Positions 31,957 through 42,600 of a stretch of DNA of 64,000 bases are shown here, piece after piece. A program made the position numbers and the translations under genes. A model generated the notes under the pieces. That model made no database searches. It was not told where the DNA came from and saw only the letters and a program-made list of their open reading frames with translations. The DNA comes from Ectothiorhodospira lacustris (GTDB lineage Bacteria > Pseudomonadota > Gammaproteobacteria > Ectothiorhodospirales > Ectothiorhodospiraceae). Every line of letters begins with the position of its first letter. The first letter of the stretch is position 1. The DNA lies in the NCBI RefSeq assembly GCF_022227845.1, contig NZ_JAJNQN010000022.1:1-64000 (forward strand), read 5' to 3'.

Positions 31957-34809
31957 ATGAACCTTGCGTTGATCGTCATATTGCCTTTCCTCGGCGCGCT
32001 GCTGCCTGCGCTGATGATCCGCGCCGGACGCAATGCCTGCGCCATTGCCACCGGCTCGGTCACCCTGCTGGCCTTCGGCCTGCTCATGTCCCATGCCCCG
32101 GCGGTGTTTCGCGGCGAGATCGTGCAGGTGGGCTGGCAGTGGCTCCCCCAACTGGGACTGAACGTCAATTTCTTCCTCGATGGCCTGGGCTTCCTGTTTG
32201 CGAGCCTGATCCTGGGCATCGGTCTGTTGATCATCATCTATGCTCGGTTCTACCTGTCCGAAAAGGACCCCATGGGCAACTTCTATACCTACCTGCTGCT
32301 GTTCCAGGGCGCCATGGTGGGTATCGTGCTGTCGGACAACATCCTGCTGCTGCTGATCTTCTGGGAGCTGACCAGCCTGTCGTCCTTCCTGCTCATCGGC
32401 TACTGGAAGCATTTGCCGGAAGGGCGCCAGGGCGCCCGCATGGCCCTGGCGGTGACCGGGGGCGGTGGCCTGGCCATGATCGCCGGCATGCTGATCCTGG
32501 GCAACATCGTCGGTTCCTATGACCTGACGGTGATTCTGCAGCATGCTGAACTGATCCAGGCATCGCCCCTGTATCTGCCGGCCCTGATCCTGATCCTGAT
32601 CGGCTGCTTCACCAAGAGCGCCCAGTTTCCGTTCCATTTCTGGCTGCCCCATGCCATGGCTGCGCCCACGCCGGTGTCCGCTTACCTGCACTCGGCCACC
32701 ATGGTCAAGGCGGGGATCTTCCTGCTGGCCCGCCTGTGGCCGGTGCTGGCGGGCACCGATGCCTGGTTCTATCTGGTGACCACCACCGGACTCTTCACCA
32801 TGGTGCTGGCCGCGGGCATCGCCCTGTTCAAGGATGACCTCAAGGGCCTGCTGGCCTATTCCACCGTGAGCCACCTGGGTCTGGTGACGATGCTCTTCGG
32901 CCTGGCCACGCCCATGGCGGCTGTGGCCGGAGTGTTCCATATCCTCAATCACGCCACTTTCAAGGCAGCCCTGTTCATGAACGCCGGCATCGTCGATCAC
33001 GAGACCGGTACCCGTGACATCAAACGCCTGGGCGGGTTGATGACCCTGATGCCCATCACCGCCACCCTGGCCATGGTGGCCGCCGCCTCCATGGCCGGGG
33101 TGCCGCTGCTCAACGGCTTCCTGTCCAAGGAAATGATGCTGGAAGAGGCGGTGCATGCCACCTGGGCCGGGCAGGGCTGGGTCATCCCCCTGGCCGCCAC
33201 CCTGGGCGCCCTGTTCTCAGTGGCCTATTCCTTCCGCTATATCGCCCATGTCTTCCTGGGGCCGAAGCGGGACGACTATCCTCATACCCCTCACGATCCG
33301 CCGGCAGGGTTCTGGCTGCCGCCGGCCTTCCTGGTGACCCTGGTGATCCTCATCGGTCTGTTTCCCGAGACCCTGGTCGGTCCCTTGGTGCGCGTCACGG
33401 CGACGGCGGTCACCGGTGCGCCCCTGCCGGACTTTTACCTGTCCATCTGGCATGGCCTGACCCCGGCTTTGTTCATGTCCATGGCGGCGCTGGCGGGCGG
33501 CCTGTTCCTGATCTGGCGCTATACCCTGGTGCGTGCCCGCTGGCAGGCCGGACCTCACCCCGATGCCAAAGGTATGTTCGATGCCGGTATTGCCGTCCTC
33601 GTGCGCGCCGCCCAGTGGTGCACCCTGAGCCTCCATAACGGCTCCCTGCAGCGCTATCTGGCCTTCATGGTCGGCGGCTTCGTGGTGCTGGGCTTTGCCG
33701 CCTTCATGAACGCCTCCCACGGCGCCGGCAGCCGCGAACTGCTGCCGGCCACGCCGGTGGCGGTGGTCGCTTGGTTGCTGTTGCTGGGGGTCTGCGCCGT
33801 GGCCCTGCTGCTGCACCGCCAGCGTCTGCTGGCCCTGGTGGCGGTGAGCGTGGCGGGACTGATCGTCTCGGTGGGTTTTTTGTACTTCTCCGCGCCGGAC
33901 CTGGCCCTGACCCAGATCTCGGTGGAAGTGGTGACCACCATCCTGATCCTGCTGGCCCTGTACTTCCTGCCCAAAGAGACGCCCGCCGAGAGCGATGGTG
34001 CCCGCAAGGTGCGCGACGGTGTGATCGCCACCCTGGCCGGTCTGGGGGTGGGTGCCCTGTGCTGGGCGGTGATCACCCGCGATTTCTCCAGCATTTCCAC
34101 CTTCTTCCTGGATGAGTCCGTGCCCGGTGGCGGCGGTACCAACGTGGTGAACGTGATCCTGGTGGACTTCCGCGGTTTTGACACCTTCGGCGAGATCATC
34201 GTGCTGGGCATCGCGGCCCTGGCCATCTACGCCCTGCTGGAAGGGGCGCTCCATGGCCGCGCCGGTGCCAGGTTGGCGGCCTGGGTGCCGGATCAACCCC
34301 AGTCGGCCGATCGCCATCCCATGATGATGGTGGTGGCCACCCGGGTCATGCTGCCGCTGGCCCTGATGGTGGGCCTGTACATCATGCTGCGGGGTCACAA
34401 TATGCCGGGCGGCGGTTTCATCGGCGGCTTGGTGGTCTCCATCGCCCTGATCATGCAGTACATGGCCAGTGGCTTTCAGTGGACCGCCCGACAGGTGCGG
34501 GTGGACTACGACGCCATGATCGGCGCCGGGGTGCTCCTGGCCGGGGCCACCGGCATCGTCGCCATGCTGTGGGATTACCCCTTCCTCACCTCGGCCCATA
34601 CCTATGTCCACCTGCCCCTGATCGGGGAAGTGGAAGTGGCCAGTGCGCTGCCCTTTGATATCGGTGTCTTCCTCACCGTGGTCGGGGGTGTGATGCTGGC
34701 GTTGGCGAACCTGTCCCGCCTGGGCAGTCTGTCCAGCCACCGGCCCGATAATGAAGGCCCCATGGACGTCGACCCCTCCGCCCAGGTGTCCTCGGTGCGG
34801 TCCCGCTGA
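31957..34809 (+). CDS. mrpA: Na+/H+ antiporter subunit MrpA (fused A and B)
   Basis: 950 residues from ATG 31957. The first 500 or so residues resemble complex I NuoL/MrpA with the proton-path motif LIFWELTS, ATMVKAGIFLLARL and ILNHATFKAALFM. Then come a DUF4040/MBH-like segment (FSAPDLALTQISVEVVTTILILLALYFLP) and a C-terminal MnhB domain (RGHNMPGGGFIGGLV). The A-B fusion is that of group 2 Mrp operons. The complex exports Na+ in exchange for H+ and supports alkaline pH and salt tolerance. Confidence 0.94.
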   Translation: MNLALIVILPFLGALLPALMIRAGRNACAIATGSVTLLAFGLLMSHAPAVFRGEIVQVGWQWLPQLGLNVNFFLDGLGFLFASLILGIGLLIIIYARFYLSEKDPMGNFYTYLLLFQGAMVGIVLSDNILLLLIFWELTSLSSFLLIGYWKHLPEGRQGARMALAVTGGGGLAMIAGMLILGNIVGSYDLTVILQHAELIQASPLYLPALILILIGCFTKSAQFPFHFWLPHAMAAPTPVSAYLHSATMVKAGIFLLARLWPVLAGTDAWFYLVTTTGLFTMVLAAGIALFKDDLKGLLAYSTVSHLGLVTMLFGLATPMAAVAGVFHILNHATFKAALFMNAGIVDHETGTRDIKRLGGLMTLMPITATLAMVAAASMAGVPLLNGFLSKEMMLEEAVHATWAGQGWVIPLAATLGALFSVAYSFRYIAHVFLGPKRDDYPHTPHDPPAGFWLPPAFLVTLVILIGLFPETLVGPLVRVTATAVTGAPLPDFYLSIWHGLTPALFMSMAALAGGLFLIWRYTLVRARWQAGPHPDAKGMFDAGIAVLVRAAQWCTLSLHNGSLQRYLAFMVGGFVVLGFAAFMNASHGAGSRELLPATPVAVVAWLLLLGVCAVALLLHRQRLLALVAVSVAGLIVSVGFLYFSAPDLALTQISVEVVTTILILLALYFLPKETPAESDGARKVRDGVIATLAGLGVGALCWAVITRDFSSISTFFLDESVPGGGGTNVVNVILVDFRGFDTFGEIIVLGIAALAIYALLEGALHGRAGARLAAWVPDQPQSADRHPMMMVVATRVMLPLALMVGLYIMLRGHNMPGGGFIGGLVVSIALIMQYMASGFQWTARQVRVDYDAMIGAGVLLAGATGIVAMLWDYPFLTSAHTYVHLPLIGEVEVASALPFDIGVFLTVVGGVMLALANLSRLGSLSSHRPDNEGPMDVDPSAQVSSVRSR

Positions 34810-34827
34810 TCAAGAGAGAACGAGCGT

Positions 34828-35181
34828 ATGGAATTTATCGTTGCCAGTTCGGTGGGCGTGCTGACCGCCGCCGGGGTCTACCTGCTACTGCGGGCCCGGA
34901 CTTACCCGGTGATTCTGGGCCTGACCCTGCTCACCTATGCCGTGAACTTCTTCCTCTTTGCCATGGGTCGGTTGTCCGTCAACCTGCCCCCGGTGATCAG
35001 TGACGAGGCCCTGGGCTATGCGGACCCCTTGCCCCAGGCCTTGGTGCTGACCGCCATCGTCATCTCCTTCGGCATGACGGCGGTGGTGGTGGCCATGGCC
35101 TTGCGGGCCTATCTGGAGAGCGACAGCGATCACGTGGACCTGAGCCGGTCCGAGGGTAGCGAGAAGGCGGATCATTCATGA
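34828..35181 (+). CDS. mrpC: Antiporter subunit MrpC
   Basis: 117 residues with three spans, like NuoK: GVYLLLRARTYPVILGLTLLTYAVNFFLFAMG and DPLPQALVLTAIVISFGMTA, the family hallmark. The stop overlaps mrpD by four bases. Confidence 0.94.
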   Translation: MEFIVASSVGVLTAAGVYLLLRARTYPVILGLTLLTYAVNFFLFAMGRLSVNLPPVISDEALGYADPLPQALVLTAIVISFGMTAVVVAMALRAYLESDSDHVDLSRSEGSEKADHS

Positions 35182-36686
35182 ATCACTGGATCATTCTTCC
35201 CATCCTGGTGCCGGCGGTGGTGGCACCCATGATCGTGCTGGCGGTGCGTCACGACATCGTCCTCGCCCGTATCTTCTCGGTGGCCTCGGCGGTGATCATG
35301 CTGCTGCTGGGCGGCATCCTCATGGGCATGGCCGCCGACGGACAGACCCAGATGTACGCCCTGGGCAACTGGCCCATGCCCTTCGGCATCGTCCTGGTGT
35401 TGGACCAGTTGTCGGCGCTGATGCTGGTACTCACGGCGGTACTGGGACTGGTGGTGTTGCTCTATGCCATCGACGGCTGGGATCGGCACGGGCGGCATTT
35501 TCATGCCTTGTTCCAGCTTCAGCTCATGGGCATCAACGGCGCCTTCCTCACCGGCGACCTGTTCAACCTGTTCGTGTTTTTCGAGATCCTGCTGATTGCC
35601 TCCTACGGCCTGATGGTCCATGGCGGCGGTCCGGCCCGGATGCGGGCCGGGGTGCAGTACGTGATCGTCAACCTGGTGGGCTCGTCGGTCTTCCTGGTGG
35701 CCATTGGTCTGATCTACGGCGTCACCGGCACCTTGAACATGGCGGATCTGGCGGTACGGGTGCCGGAAGTAGGGGCCTCCGAGCAGGCCCTGCTGCAGAC
35801 CGGCGCACTGCTGCTGCTGCTGGTGTTCGGCGTCAAGGCCGCCCTGGTGCCGGTCCACTTCTGGTTGCCGGGCACCTACGCCCTGGCGCCGGCGCCGGTG
35901 GCGGCCCTGTTCGCCATCATGACCAAGGTGGGGGCTTATTCCATCATCCGCATGTACACCCTGGTCTTTGGTGACGGGGCAGGGGAGATGGCGGGTATTG
36001 CCGCCGACTGGCTGTTGCCGGCGGCCCTGGTCACCCTGGTGGTGGGCATGGTGGGCGTACTGGCCTCCCGCAGCCTGGGGCAGATGGTGAGCTTCGGTGT
36101 GATCGGTTCCATGGGTACCCTGCTCGCGGCGGTGGCCCTGTTCACCCCCGCGGCCCTGTCGGCGGGTCTTTACTACCTGCTGCATTCCACCCTGGCGGCG
36201 GCGGCCCTATTCCTCATCGTGGGGTTGGTGGTGGACCGGCGCCCCGGTCTGGGGGACGATCTGGTGGTGGCGCCCACCTTCGCCCAGGCGGGATTGATCG
36301 CGGGCGGGTTCTTCCTCGCGGCCATCGCCATGGTGGGCATGCCGCCCCTGGCAGGCTTTCTGGGCAAGCTGCTGATCCTGGACGCGGCCCGTGATACCGA
36401 TGCCGTGGTCTGGATCTGGTCCCTGATCCTGGCGACCTCCCTGCTGGCCATCATCGGTTTCGGCCGAGGCGGGAGCACCCTGTTCTGGAAGAGTTCCGCA
36501 GTGGCAGGACGCCTGGAGACCGACGGGGTCCCGGAATCGGGCGCGCTATCCTTCGTGGCCGTGGGTCTGCTGCTGGCGGCGCTGGTGTTCCTGACGGTCT
36601 TTGCCGGACCGGTGACGGGCTATCTGGACGCGACGGCGGCGCAGTTGTTCGAGACGCGGTCCTATATCGGCGCCGTACTGGACTAG
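35178..36686 (+). CDS. mrpD: Antiporter subunit MrpD
   Basis: 502 residues, about fourteen spans, homologous to NuoN/NuoM. Key segments: LFNLFVFFEILLIASYGL with the conserved Glu, GVKAALVPVHFWLPGTYALAPAPVAALF and YYLLHSTLAAAALFLIVG. It is the second proton-channel-like subunit of the Mrp complex. Confidence 0.94.
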   Translation: MNHWIILPILVPAVVAPMIVLAVRHDIVLARIFSVASAVIMLLLGGILMGMAADGQTQMYALGNWPMPFGIVLVLDQLSALMLVLTAVLGLVVLLYAIDGWDRHGRHFHALFQLQLMGINGAFLTGDLFNLFVFFEILLIASYGLMVHGGGPARMRAGVQYVIVNLVGSSVFLVAIGLIYGVTGTLNMADLAVRVPEVGASEQALLQTGALLLLLVFGVKAALVPVHFWLPGTYALAPAPVAALFAIMTKVGAYSIIRMYTLVFGDGAGEMAGIAADWLLPAALVTLVVGMVGVLASRSLGQMVSFGVIGSMGTLLAAVALFTPAALSAGLYYLLHSTLAAAALFLIVGLVVDRRPGLGDDLVVAPTFAQAGLIAGGFFLAAIAMVGMPPLAGFLGKLLILDAARDTDAVVWIWSLILATSLLAIIGFGRGGSTLFWKSSAVAGRLETDGVPESGALSFVAVGLLLAALVFLTVFAGPVTGYLDATAAQLFETRSYIGAVLD

Positions 36687-36739
36687 TGCCGCCGGCCCCA
36701 TCACATCCTTACCGTATCCTCTAGACAGGTATCCGTCCC

Positions 36740-37258
36740 ATGGCAGACAAACGGCACAAACGGACATTCTGGGAGCGGTGGTTGCCCCACCCCCTGATGA
36801 CCCTGACCCTGGTGCTCCTGTGGATGTTGCTGCTCAACAGCTTCACCCTGGGTGGTCTGGTCGTGGGTCTCATCCTGGGCGTGGTCATCCCCATCATCAC
36901 CAGCAGCTTCTGGCCGGAACGCCCCCCCATCCGGGCCTACGGCAAGGCCCTGTCCTTCATGCTCCTGGTGGCCTGGGATGTGGTCGTGGCCAACGCCATC
37001 GTGGCCCGCCTGATCCTGTTCCGCCCCCCGGAAAGCCTCAAGACCCGCTGGGTGACCGTGCCCCTGGACCTGAAGTCCCCGGAGGCCATCACGGTCCTGG
37101 CCGGCACCATCTCCATGACCCCGGGCACCGTCAGCAGCGACCTGTCGGCCGACGGCCGCAGCCTGCTGGTGCATTGCCTGGATGCTCCGGATGCAGAAGA
37201 GGCCGTGATGCAGATGAAGACCCGCTACGAAGCCCGGCTCAAGGAGATCTTCCCATGA
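36740..37258 (+). CDS. mrpE: Antiporter subunit MrpE
   Basis: 172 residues. Membrane-spanning N terminus (LPHPLMTLTLVLLWMLLLNSFTLGGLVVGLILG) and the MrpE signature ITVLAGTISMTPGTVSSDLSADGRSLLVHCLD. Overlaps mrpF (ATGA). Confidence 0.94.
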   Translation: MADKRHKRTFWERWLPHPLMTLTLVLLWMLLLNSFTLGGLVVGLILGVVIPIITSSFWPERPPIRAYGKALSFMLLVAWDVVVANAIVARLILFRPPESLKTRWVTVPLDLKSPEAITVLAGTISMTPGTVSSDLSADGRSLLVHCLDAPDAEEAVMQMKTRYEARLKEIFP

Positions 37259-37524
37259 TCGGTTATGCACTGACCTTCGGCTTCTTTGCCGTCTGCCTGG
37301 CCCTGATGCTCAATCTCTGGCGCCTGGTAAAGGGACCGAGCCTGATGGACCGGGTGCTGGCGGTGGACACCATGATGATCAACGCCATCGCCCTGATCAT
37401 CCTCCACGGCATCCAGCAGCAGACCACCCTCTATTTCGAGGCCGCCCTGCTGCTGGCCATGTTCGGTTTCATTTCCACCGTCGCCTACTGCCGCTTCATC
37501 CTGCGCGGCGACGTGATCGAGTGA
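37255..37524 (+). CDS. mrpF: Antiporter subunit MrpF
   Basis: 89 residues, three spans, with RLVKGPSLMDRVLAVDTM, the family hallmark. Ends ten bases before mrpG's ribosome site region. Confidence 0.93.
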   Translation: MIGYALTFGFFAVCLALMLNLWRLVKGPSLMDRVLAVDTMMINAIALIILHGIQQQTTLYFEAALLLAMFGFISTVAYCRFILRGDVIE

Positions 37525-37540
37525 TCGGGAGGACATGACG

Positions 37541-37948
37541 ATGGAATTCCTGCTTGAACTGGTGATCTCCCTGCTGATCGTGATCGGGGGCTGTTTCGTG
37601 ATCGTGGGGTCTGTGGGGTTGGTGAAGTTGCCGGATCTGATGAGCCGTCTGCACGCCCCCACCAAGGCCACCACCCTGGGAGTGGGCGGGGCGCTGGTGG
37701 CCTCCATGCTGTATTTCTGGGGGATCGAGGGCAAGGTGTCCATCCATGAGGTGCTGATCACGGGTTTTCTGTTCCTCACCGCCCCGGTGACGGCCCACTT
37801 CGTGGCCAAGGCCTACCTGCACCGCCACCCGGAAAAGAAAACGGAACTGCCGCCTACAGGCCGTCCCTACGGCTGGAGCACCTACGACGCGCCACCGGAT
37901 TCGACAGCTGGGCAGGCCGGGGATGTGGAGGCCGAAAAGAAGGATTGA
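37541..37948 (+). CDS. mrpG: Antiporter subunit MrpG
   Basis: 135 residues from ATG 37541, eight bases after GGAGG; the ATG at 37535 is too close to that site. Three spans and the hallmark GLVKLPDLMSRLHAPTKATTLG. The acidic tail after 105 is unusual in length but harmless. Last gene of the operon; REP copy C follows. Confidence 0.93.
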   Translation: MEFLLELVISLLIVIGGCFVIVGSVGLVKLPDLMSRLHAPTKATTLGVGGALVASMLYFWGIEGKVSIHEVLITGFLFLTAPVTAHFVAKAYLHRHPEKKTELPPTGRPYGWSTYDAPPDSTAGQAGDVEAEKKD

Positions 37949-37991
37949 GTCGACACCATTCATGCCGTCGACCTCATGAAGTCCCCATGCC

Positions 37992-38061
37992 GTCACTCCC
38001 GCGAAGGCGGGAGTCCAGGACTTTCAGACGTTGACTGGATTCCCGCCTTCGCGGGAACGAC
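37992..38061. repeat. Paired REP-like palindrome (copy C)
   Basis: GTCACTCCCGCG...GGGAGTCCAGG and CTGGATTCCCGC...GCGGGAACGAC between the convergent ends of the mrp operon and gltD. Almost identical to the copy at 57928-57997, including the CTTTCAG spacer. Confidence 0.88.
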
Positions 38062-38156
38062 TGATGCCTGATTCTCGGGAATGACTTGTTCAGCACAGCC
38101 TTATCGACGTGCCGGCCTGGGCTGTGGCCACAGGAATAGTGCGATGAAACCCTATC

Positions 38157-39644
38157 CTACAGCCCTCGGGGCGGCAGGGGCGGATACGCGGTCTGCAGGC
38201 TCGCGGGCAGGCGCGATTCCCCCATCAGCCACAGATCGATTTGACGGGCTACATCGCGTCCTTCGCCGATCGCCCAGACCACCAGGGACTGGCCCCGCCC
38301 GGCGTCGCCGGCCACAAAGACACCGGGCACCGGGGTCATCTTGCGCGCGTCGGCCTCCAGGGTGTGGCGCGGAGTCAGAGTCAGGCGCGCATCGTTGAGG
38401 CATGAGGCTTCCGGGCCCTCGAAGCCGATGGCGATCAGGACCCGCTCGGTCGGCATGACAATGCCGGCCTCAAGCACAAGTTTTTCCGTGCGCCGACCCT
38501 GATCATCGCGCCCCCAGTCCACCCGCTCCAACTCCAGGGCGTCGACCTTGCCGTCCTGATCCTGATCGAGAAAGGCCACCACATTAAGGCTGAAGGCCTC
38601 TTCGCCGCCTTCCTGCAAGGCGTAGTTCTGTCGATGGATCTGCGGTGACCCGGGCCAGGGGTTGTCGGGCTGCCGCACGTCGGGAAGACGCGCATTGATG
38701 CTGATCTGCACCACCGACTGCGCCCCCTGACGGTGGGCGGTGGCCACGCAATCGGCACCGGTGTCCCCACCTCCCAGGACGATCACCCGCTGCCCCTGGG
38801 CGTTCATGCGGGCATGCAGGGGTTCACCGGCCTGGTGGCGGTTTTCGGCGCACAGGTATTCCATCCCGAACAAGACGCCGGCCAGATCACGACCCGGTAC
38901 CGGCACATCGCGGGGGCGTCGAGCCCCGATGGCCAGGCAGACGGCATCGAACTGCCCCTTGAGTTCATCGATGGAGAGATCCTCGCCCACGGTCACGCCC
39001 GAGCGAAACTTGATACCTTCGTCATGGAGTTGCTGCACCCGGCGCGCCACCTGTTCTTTAGGGAACTTGAAGTCGGGGATGCCATAGCGCATCAGGCCGC
39101 CGATAGCGTCATCCCGTTCGAACACCGTGACCCGATGTCCGGCGCGATTGAGTTGCTGGGCCGCCGCCAGGCCGGCCGGACCGCTGCCCACCACCGCCAC
39201 CTGCTTGCCGGTACGCTGTGACGGCGGTTGGGGACGTATCCAGCCCGCCTCCCAGCCCCGGTCGACGATGGCCCGTTCGATATCCTTGATGGTTACGGCG
39301 TCATCGTTGATGGCCAGGGTGCAGGCTGTCTCGCAGGGCGCCGGACAGGTGTAACCAGTGAACTCGGGGAAATTATTGGTGGCATGCAGTCGTGCCAGTG
39401 CCTCCCGCCAGGCGCCCCGGGACACCAGATCGTTCCAGTCCGGAATGATATTGCCGATAGGGCAACCCGCCATGCAGGTAGGGATGCCGCAGTCCATGCA
39501 TCGCTCTCCCTGGGTACGCAATTGCCCCGGGTCCCACTGAAAACGAGAGATCTGGCGAAAATCCGCCACCCGCAAGGCAGGTTCGCGATAGCCGATGGGT
39601 CGCCGGAGATGACGCAGGAATCCATCTGGATGGTTCTCGAACAT
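38157..39644 (-). CDS. gltD: Glutamate synthase small subunit GltD
   Basis: 495 residues from ATG 39644 (MFENHPDGFLRHLRRP). Two 4Fe-4S Cys groups are seen in CMDCGIPTCMAGCPIGN and CPAPCETACTLAIN, an FAD site GSGPAGLAAAQQL and an NADPH site GGGDTGADCVATA. It feeds electrons from NADPH to GltB. Eleven bases after the gltB stop, same operon. Confidence 0.95.
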   Translation of the reverse strand: MFENHPDGFLRHLRRPIGYREPALRVADFRQISRFQWDPGQLRTQGERCMDCGIPTCMAGCPIGNIIPDWNDLVSRGAWREALARLHATNNFPEFTGYTCPAPCETACTLAINDDAVTIKDIERAIVDRGWEAGWIRPQPPSQRTGKQVAVVGSGPAGLAAAQQLNRAGHRVTVFERDDAIGGLMRYGIPDFKFPKEQVARRVQQLHDEGIKFRSGVTVGEDLSIDELKGQFDAVCLAIGARRPRDVPVPGRDLAGVLFGMEYLCAENRHQAGEPLHARMNAQGQRVIVLGGGDTGADCVATAHRQGAQSVVQISINARLPDVRQPDNPWPGSPQIHRQNYALQEGGEEAFSLNVVAFLDQDQDGKVDALELERVDWGRDDQGRRTEKLVLEAGIVMPTERVLIAIGFEGPEASCLNDARLTLTPRHTLEADARKMTPVPGVFVAGDAGRGQSLVVWAIGEGRDVARQIDLWLMGESRLPASLQTAYPPLPPRGL

Positions 39645-39655
39645 GGCGTGATACC

Positions 39656-42600
39656 TCAGGCAATGGGCGCCGGTGTCTGCGTCCGGATGTCCTGTCCTTG
39701 AGACAGATGGTCCGCCACCACATCGGCATAGGCCTCGGGCACTACCTTGACGAACATGCCCAAGATCTTTGGCCACTGAGCAAGGACCTGCGCGGCCTTC
39801 TCGCTACCGGTGCAGGCCACATGATTCTCCAGCAGGCGCTGCAGCAGCGCCTGATCCCGTAGGTCGGTCACGGGGTCCACGCGAAGCCCTTCGGCATGGA
39901 TGAGATCCTTCACGTGTCCCTCCTCATCCAGAAGATAGGCCTCCCCGCCGCTCATGCCGGCGGCAAAGTTGCGGCCGATGGGGCCGAGGATGACCGCCAC
40001 ACCTCCGGTCATGTATTCGCAACCATGGTCACCCACCCCCTCGACCACGCTCAGCACCCCGGAGTTGCGCACGCAGAAGCGCTCCGCGCCGCGGCCGTTG
40101 AAATAGGCCTCCCCGGCCGTGGCCCCGAACAGAGCCACATTGCCGATGAGGGTGTTATCGGCGGCCACGTAGGGGGCATCCCTGGGTGTCCTGACGCTGA
40201 TGATGCCGCCGGACAGCCCCTTGCCCACGTAGTCGTTGGCATCTCCCTCCAGGTGCAGTGCGATCCCCCGGCACACAAAGGCGCCAAAGCTTTGCCCCGC
40301 CGTGCCCGTGCAGTGCACCTGAATCGTTCCCGGCGGTAGCCCATCGCGCCCATAGCGGCGAGTGACCTCGTAGCTGAGCAGTGTGCCGAAGGTGCGGTCA
40401 CGGTTGCGCAGATGGATGGATACGCTCACGGGCTCCCCCGAGGTGAGCGCGGCATCGGCCTGGGCAATGACCTGATGATCGATCTTGCGGTCCAGGCCAT
40501 GATCCTGCTCCCGGACCTTGCGGGGGCTGCCCTGGGAGCACACCCGTCGCAGCAAGACCGAGACATCGGGCTTGATCTGCCTGGGGTGGTCCACATGGCG
40601 CGCCTGCAGGCAATCCACCCGGCCGATCAGGGCATCCAGGGTCCGAAAGCCCAGGGCTGCCATGATGTCCCGCATCTCTTCGGCCACGAATCGCAGATAA
40701 TTGACGATATGCTCCGGGCGTCCCTGGAATCGTGCGCGCAGTTGGGGGTCCTGGGTGGCCACCCCCACCGAGCAGGTATTGCAGTGGCATTTGCGCAGCA
40801 TGACGCAGCCAAGGGTGACCAATGGCGCGGTGCCAAAACCATATTCCTCCGCCCCCAGCAGGGCGGCGATCATCACGTCGCGTCCGGTCAGGAACCCGCC
40901 ATCGGCCCGCACGGTGATCCGCGAGCGCAGCCCGTTGGCCATCAGCACCCGTTGGGTGTCCGCCAGCCCCAGTTCCCAAGGTGTGCCGGCGTGCTTGATG
41001 GAGGTCTTCAGCGCGGCGCCGGTACCGCCGGAATCCCCGCTGATCAGCACCGCATCGGCCCGAGCCTTGGCCACCCCGGCGGCAATGGTACCCACATTGG
41101 CCTTGGCCACCAGCTTGACATGGATCTGGGCCGCCGGATTGGCACATTTGAGATCATGGATCAGCTGCTGGAGATCTTCGATGGAATAGATGTCATGGTG
41201 CGGCGGCGGTGAGATCAGGCCCACCCCCGGGACCGTGAGCCGCACCCGGGCAATGGCCTCGTCCACCTTGCCGCCCGGTAGTTCGCCTCCCTCACCGGGC
41301 TTTGCCCCTTGTGCCATCTTGATCTCGATCTGCCGGGCCTGGGCCAGATAGTGGGCGCTCACGCCGAAACGGCCACTGGCCACCTGCTTCATGGAACACT
41401 CGCGTTCGGTGTTGAAGCGCTCGGGCTGTTCACCCCCTTCGCCTGTGCCCGATTTCCCGCCGATCCGGTTCATGGCAATGGCCAGTGCCTCATGGGCCTC
41501 CTGGCTCAGTGCCCCGAATGACATGGAACCGGTGGAAAAACGTCGCATGATGGATTCGGCCGGTTCCACCGTCTCCAGGGGGATCGCATCGGCCTCATCC
41601 CGGCAGAATTCCAGCAGGCCGCGCAGGTTCATGAGTCCCCCGGGCTGCTCATTGGCCTGGCGGGCGAAATCCCGGTACGCCGCTACATCGTTGTTGCGCG
41701 CGGCCTGCTGCAGTTTGCCGATGCTGTAGGGGTTCCAGTGATGCCGTTCGCCGTCCCGACGCCAGTAGAGATGCCCGCCAGGCTCCAGTGCCGGCTCTCC
41801 GGCGATGGGCGGGCCGAACGCGCGCCCATGGGCCGACAGGACGTCCTGCTCGATGTCTGCCAGGCCCACACCGGGCAGATGGGCCGTGGTGCCGGTGAAG
41901 CAGGTATCAATCAATTCATGATCCAGACCCAGGGACTCAAAGATCTGTGCCCCCTTGTAAGCCTGCAGGGTCGAGATGCCCATTTTCGACATCACCTTGA
42001 GCAGTCCCCCCTCCAGGGCCTGGCGGTATCGCGCCAGTGCGGCGTCAGCCTCAGCCTCGATCATGCCCTCGGCAATCAGGGCGCGAATGCTCTGATAGGC
42101 GAGCCAGGGGTGGATGGCATCGGCGCCGTAGCCGATCAGGACACACACGTCATGTACCGCGCAAGGCTGGCCTGCCTCCAGCACGATGGCCGTCTGCATG
42201 CGCAGGCCGGTCCGGATCAGGTGATGATGCAAAGATGACACGGCCAACAGGGCCGGGATCGCCACGCGCTCCGGCCCGAGGTCGGTATCGCTCAGCAGCA
42301 GGATCCCGGCGCCTTTCTTGATGGTCTGTTCCGCCGTCTGGTGCAGGCGCCGGATGGCGGTCCGCAGGGGCAGGCCCCGGGGGTAGGTGATGTCGATGGA
42401 TCTCGGACGCAGATCCTCACGCAGGATCTGCCGCATGGCGTGGGCCTGGGCACTGTTCAGGATCGGGGACGACAGGTAGAGCTGACGGCAATGATCCGGT
42501 CCTTCCTCAAGCAGGTTGGCCCGCGGGCCGATATAGGCGCCCAGCGAGGTCACCAAGGCCTCGCGGATATAATCCAGCGGCGGATTGGAGACCTGGGCGA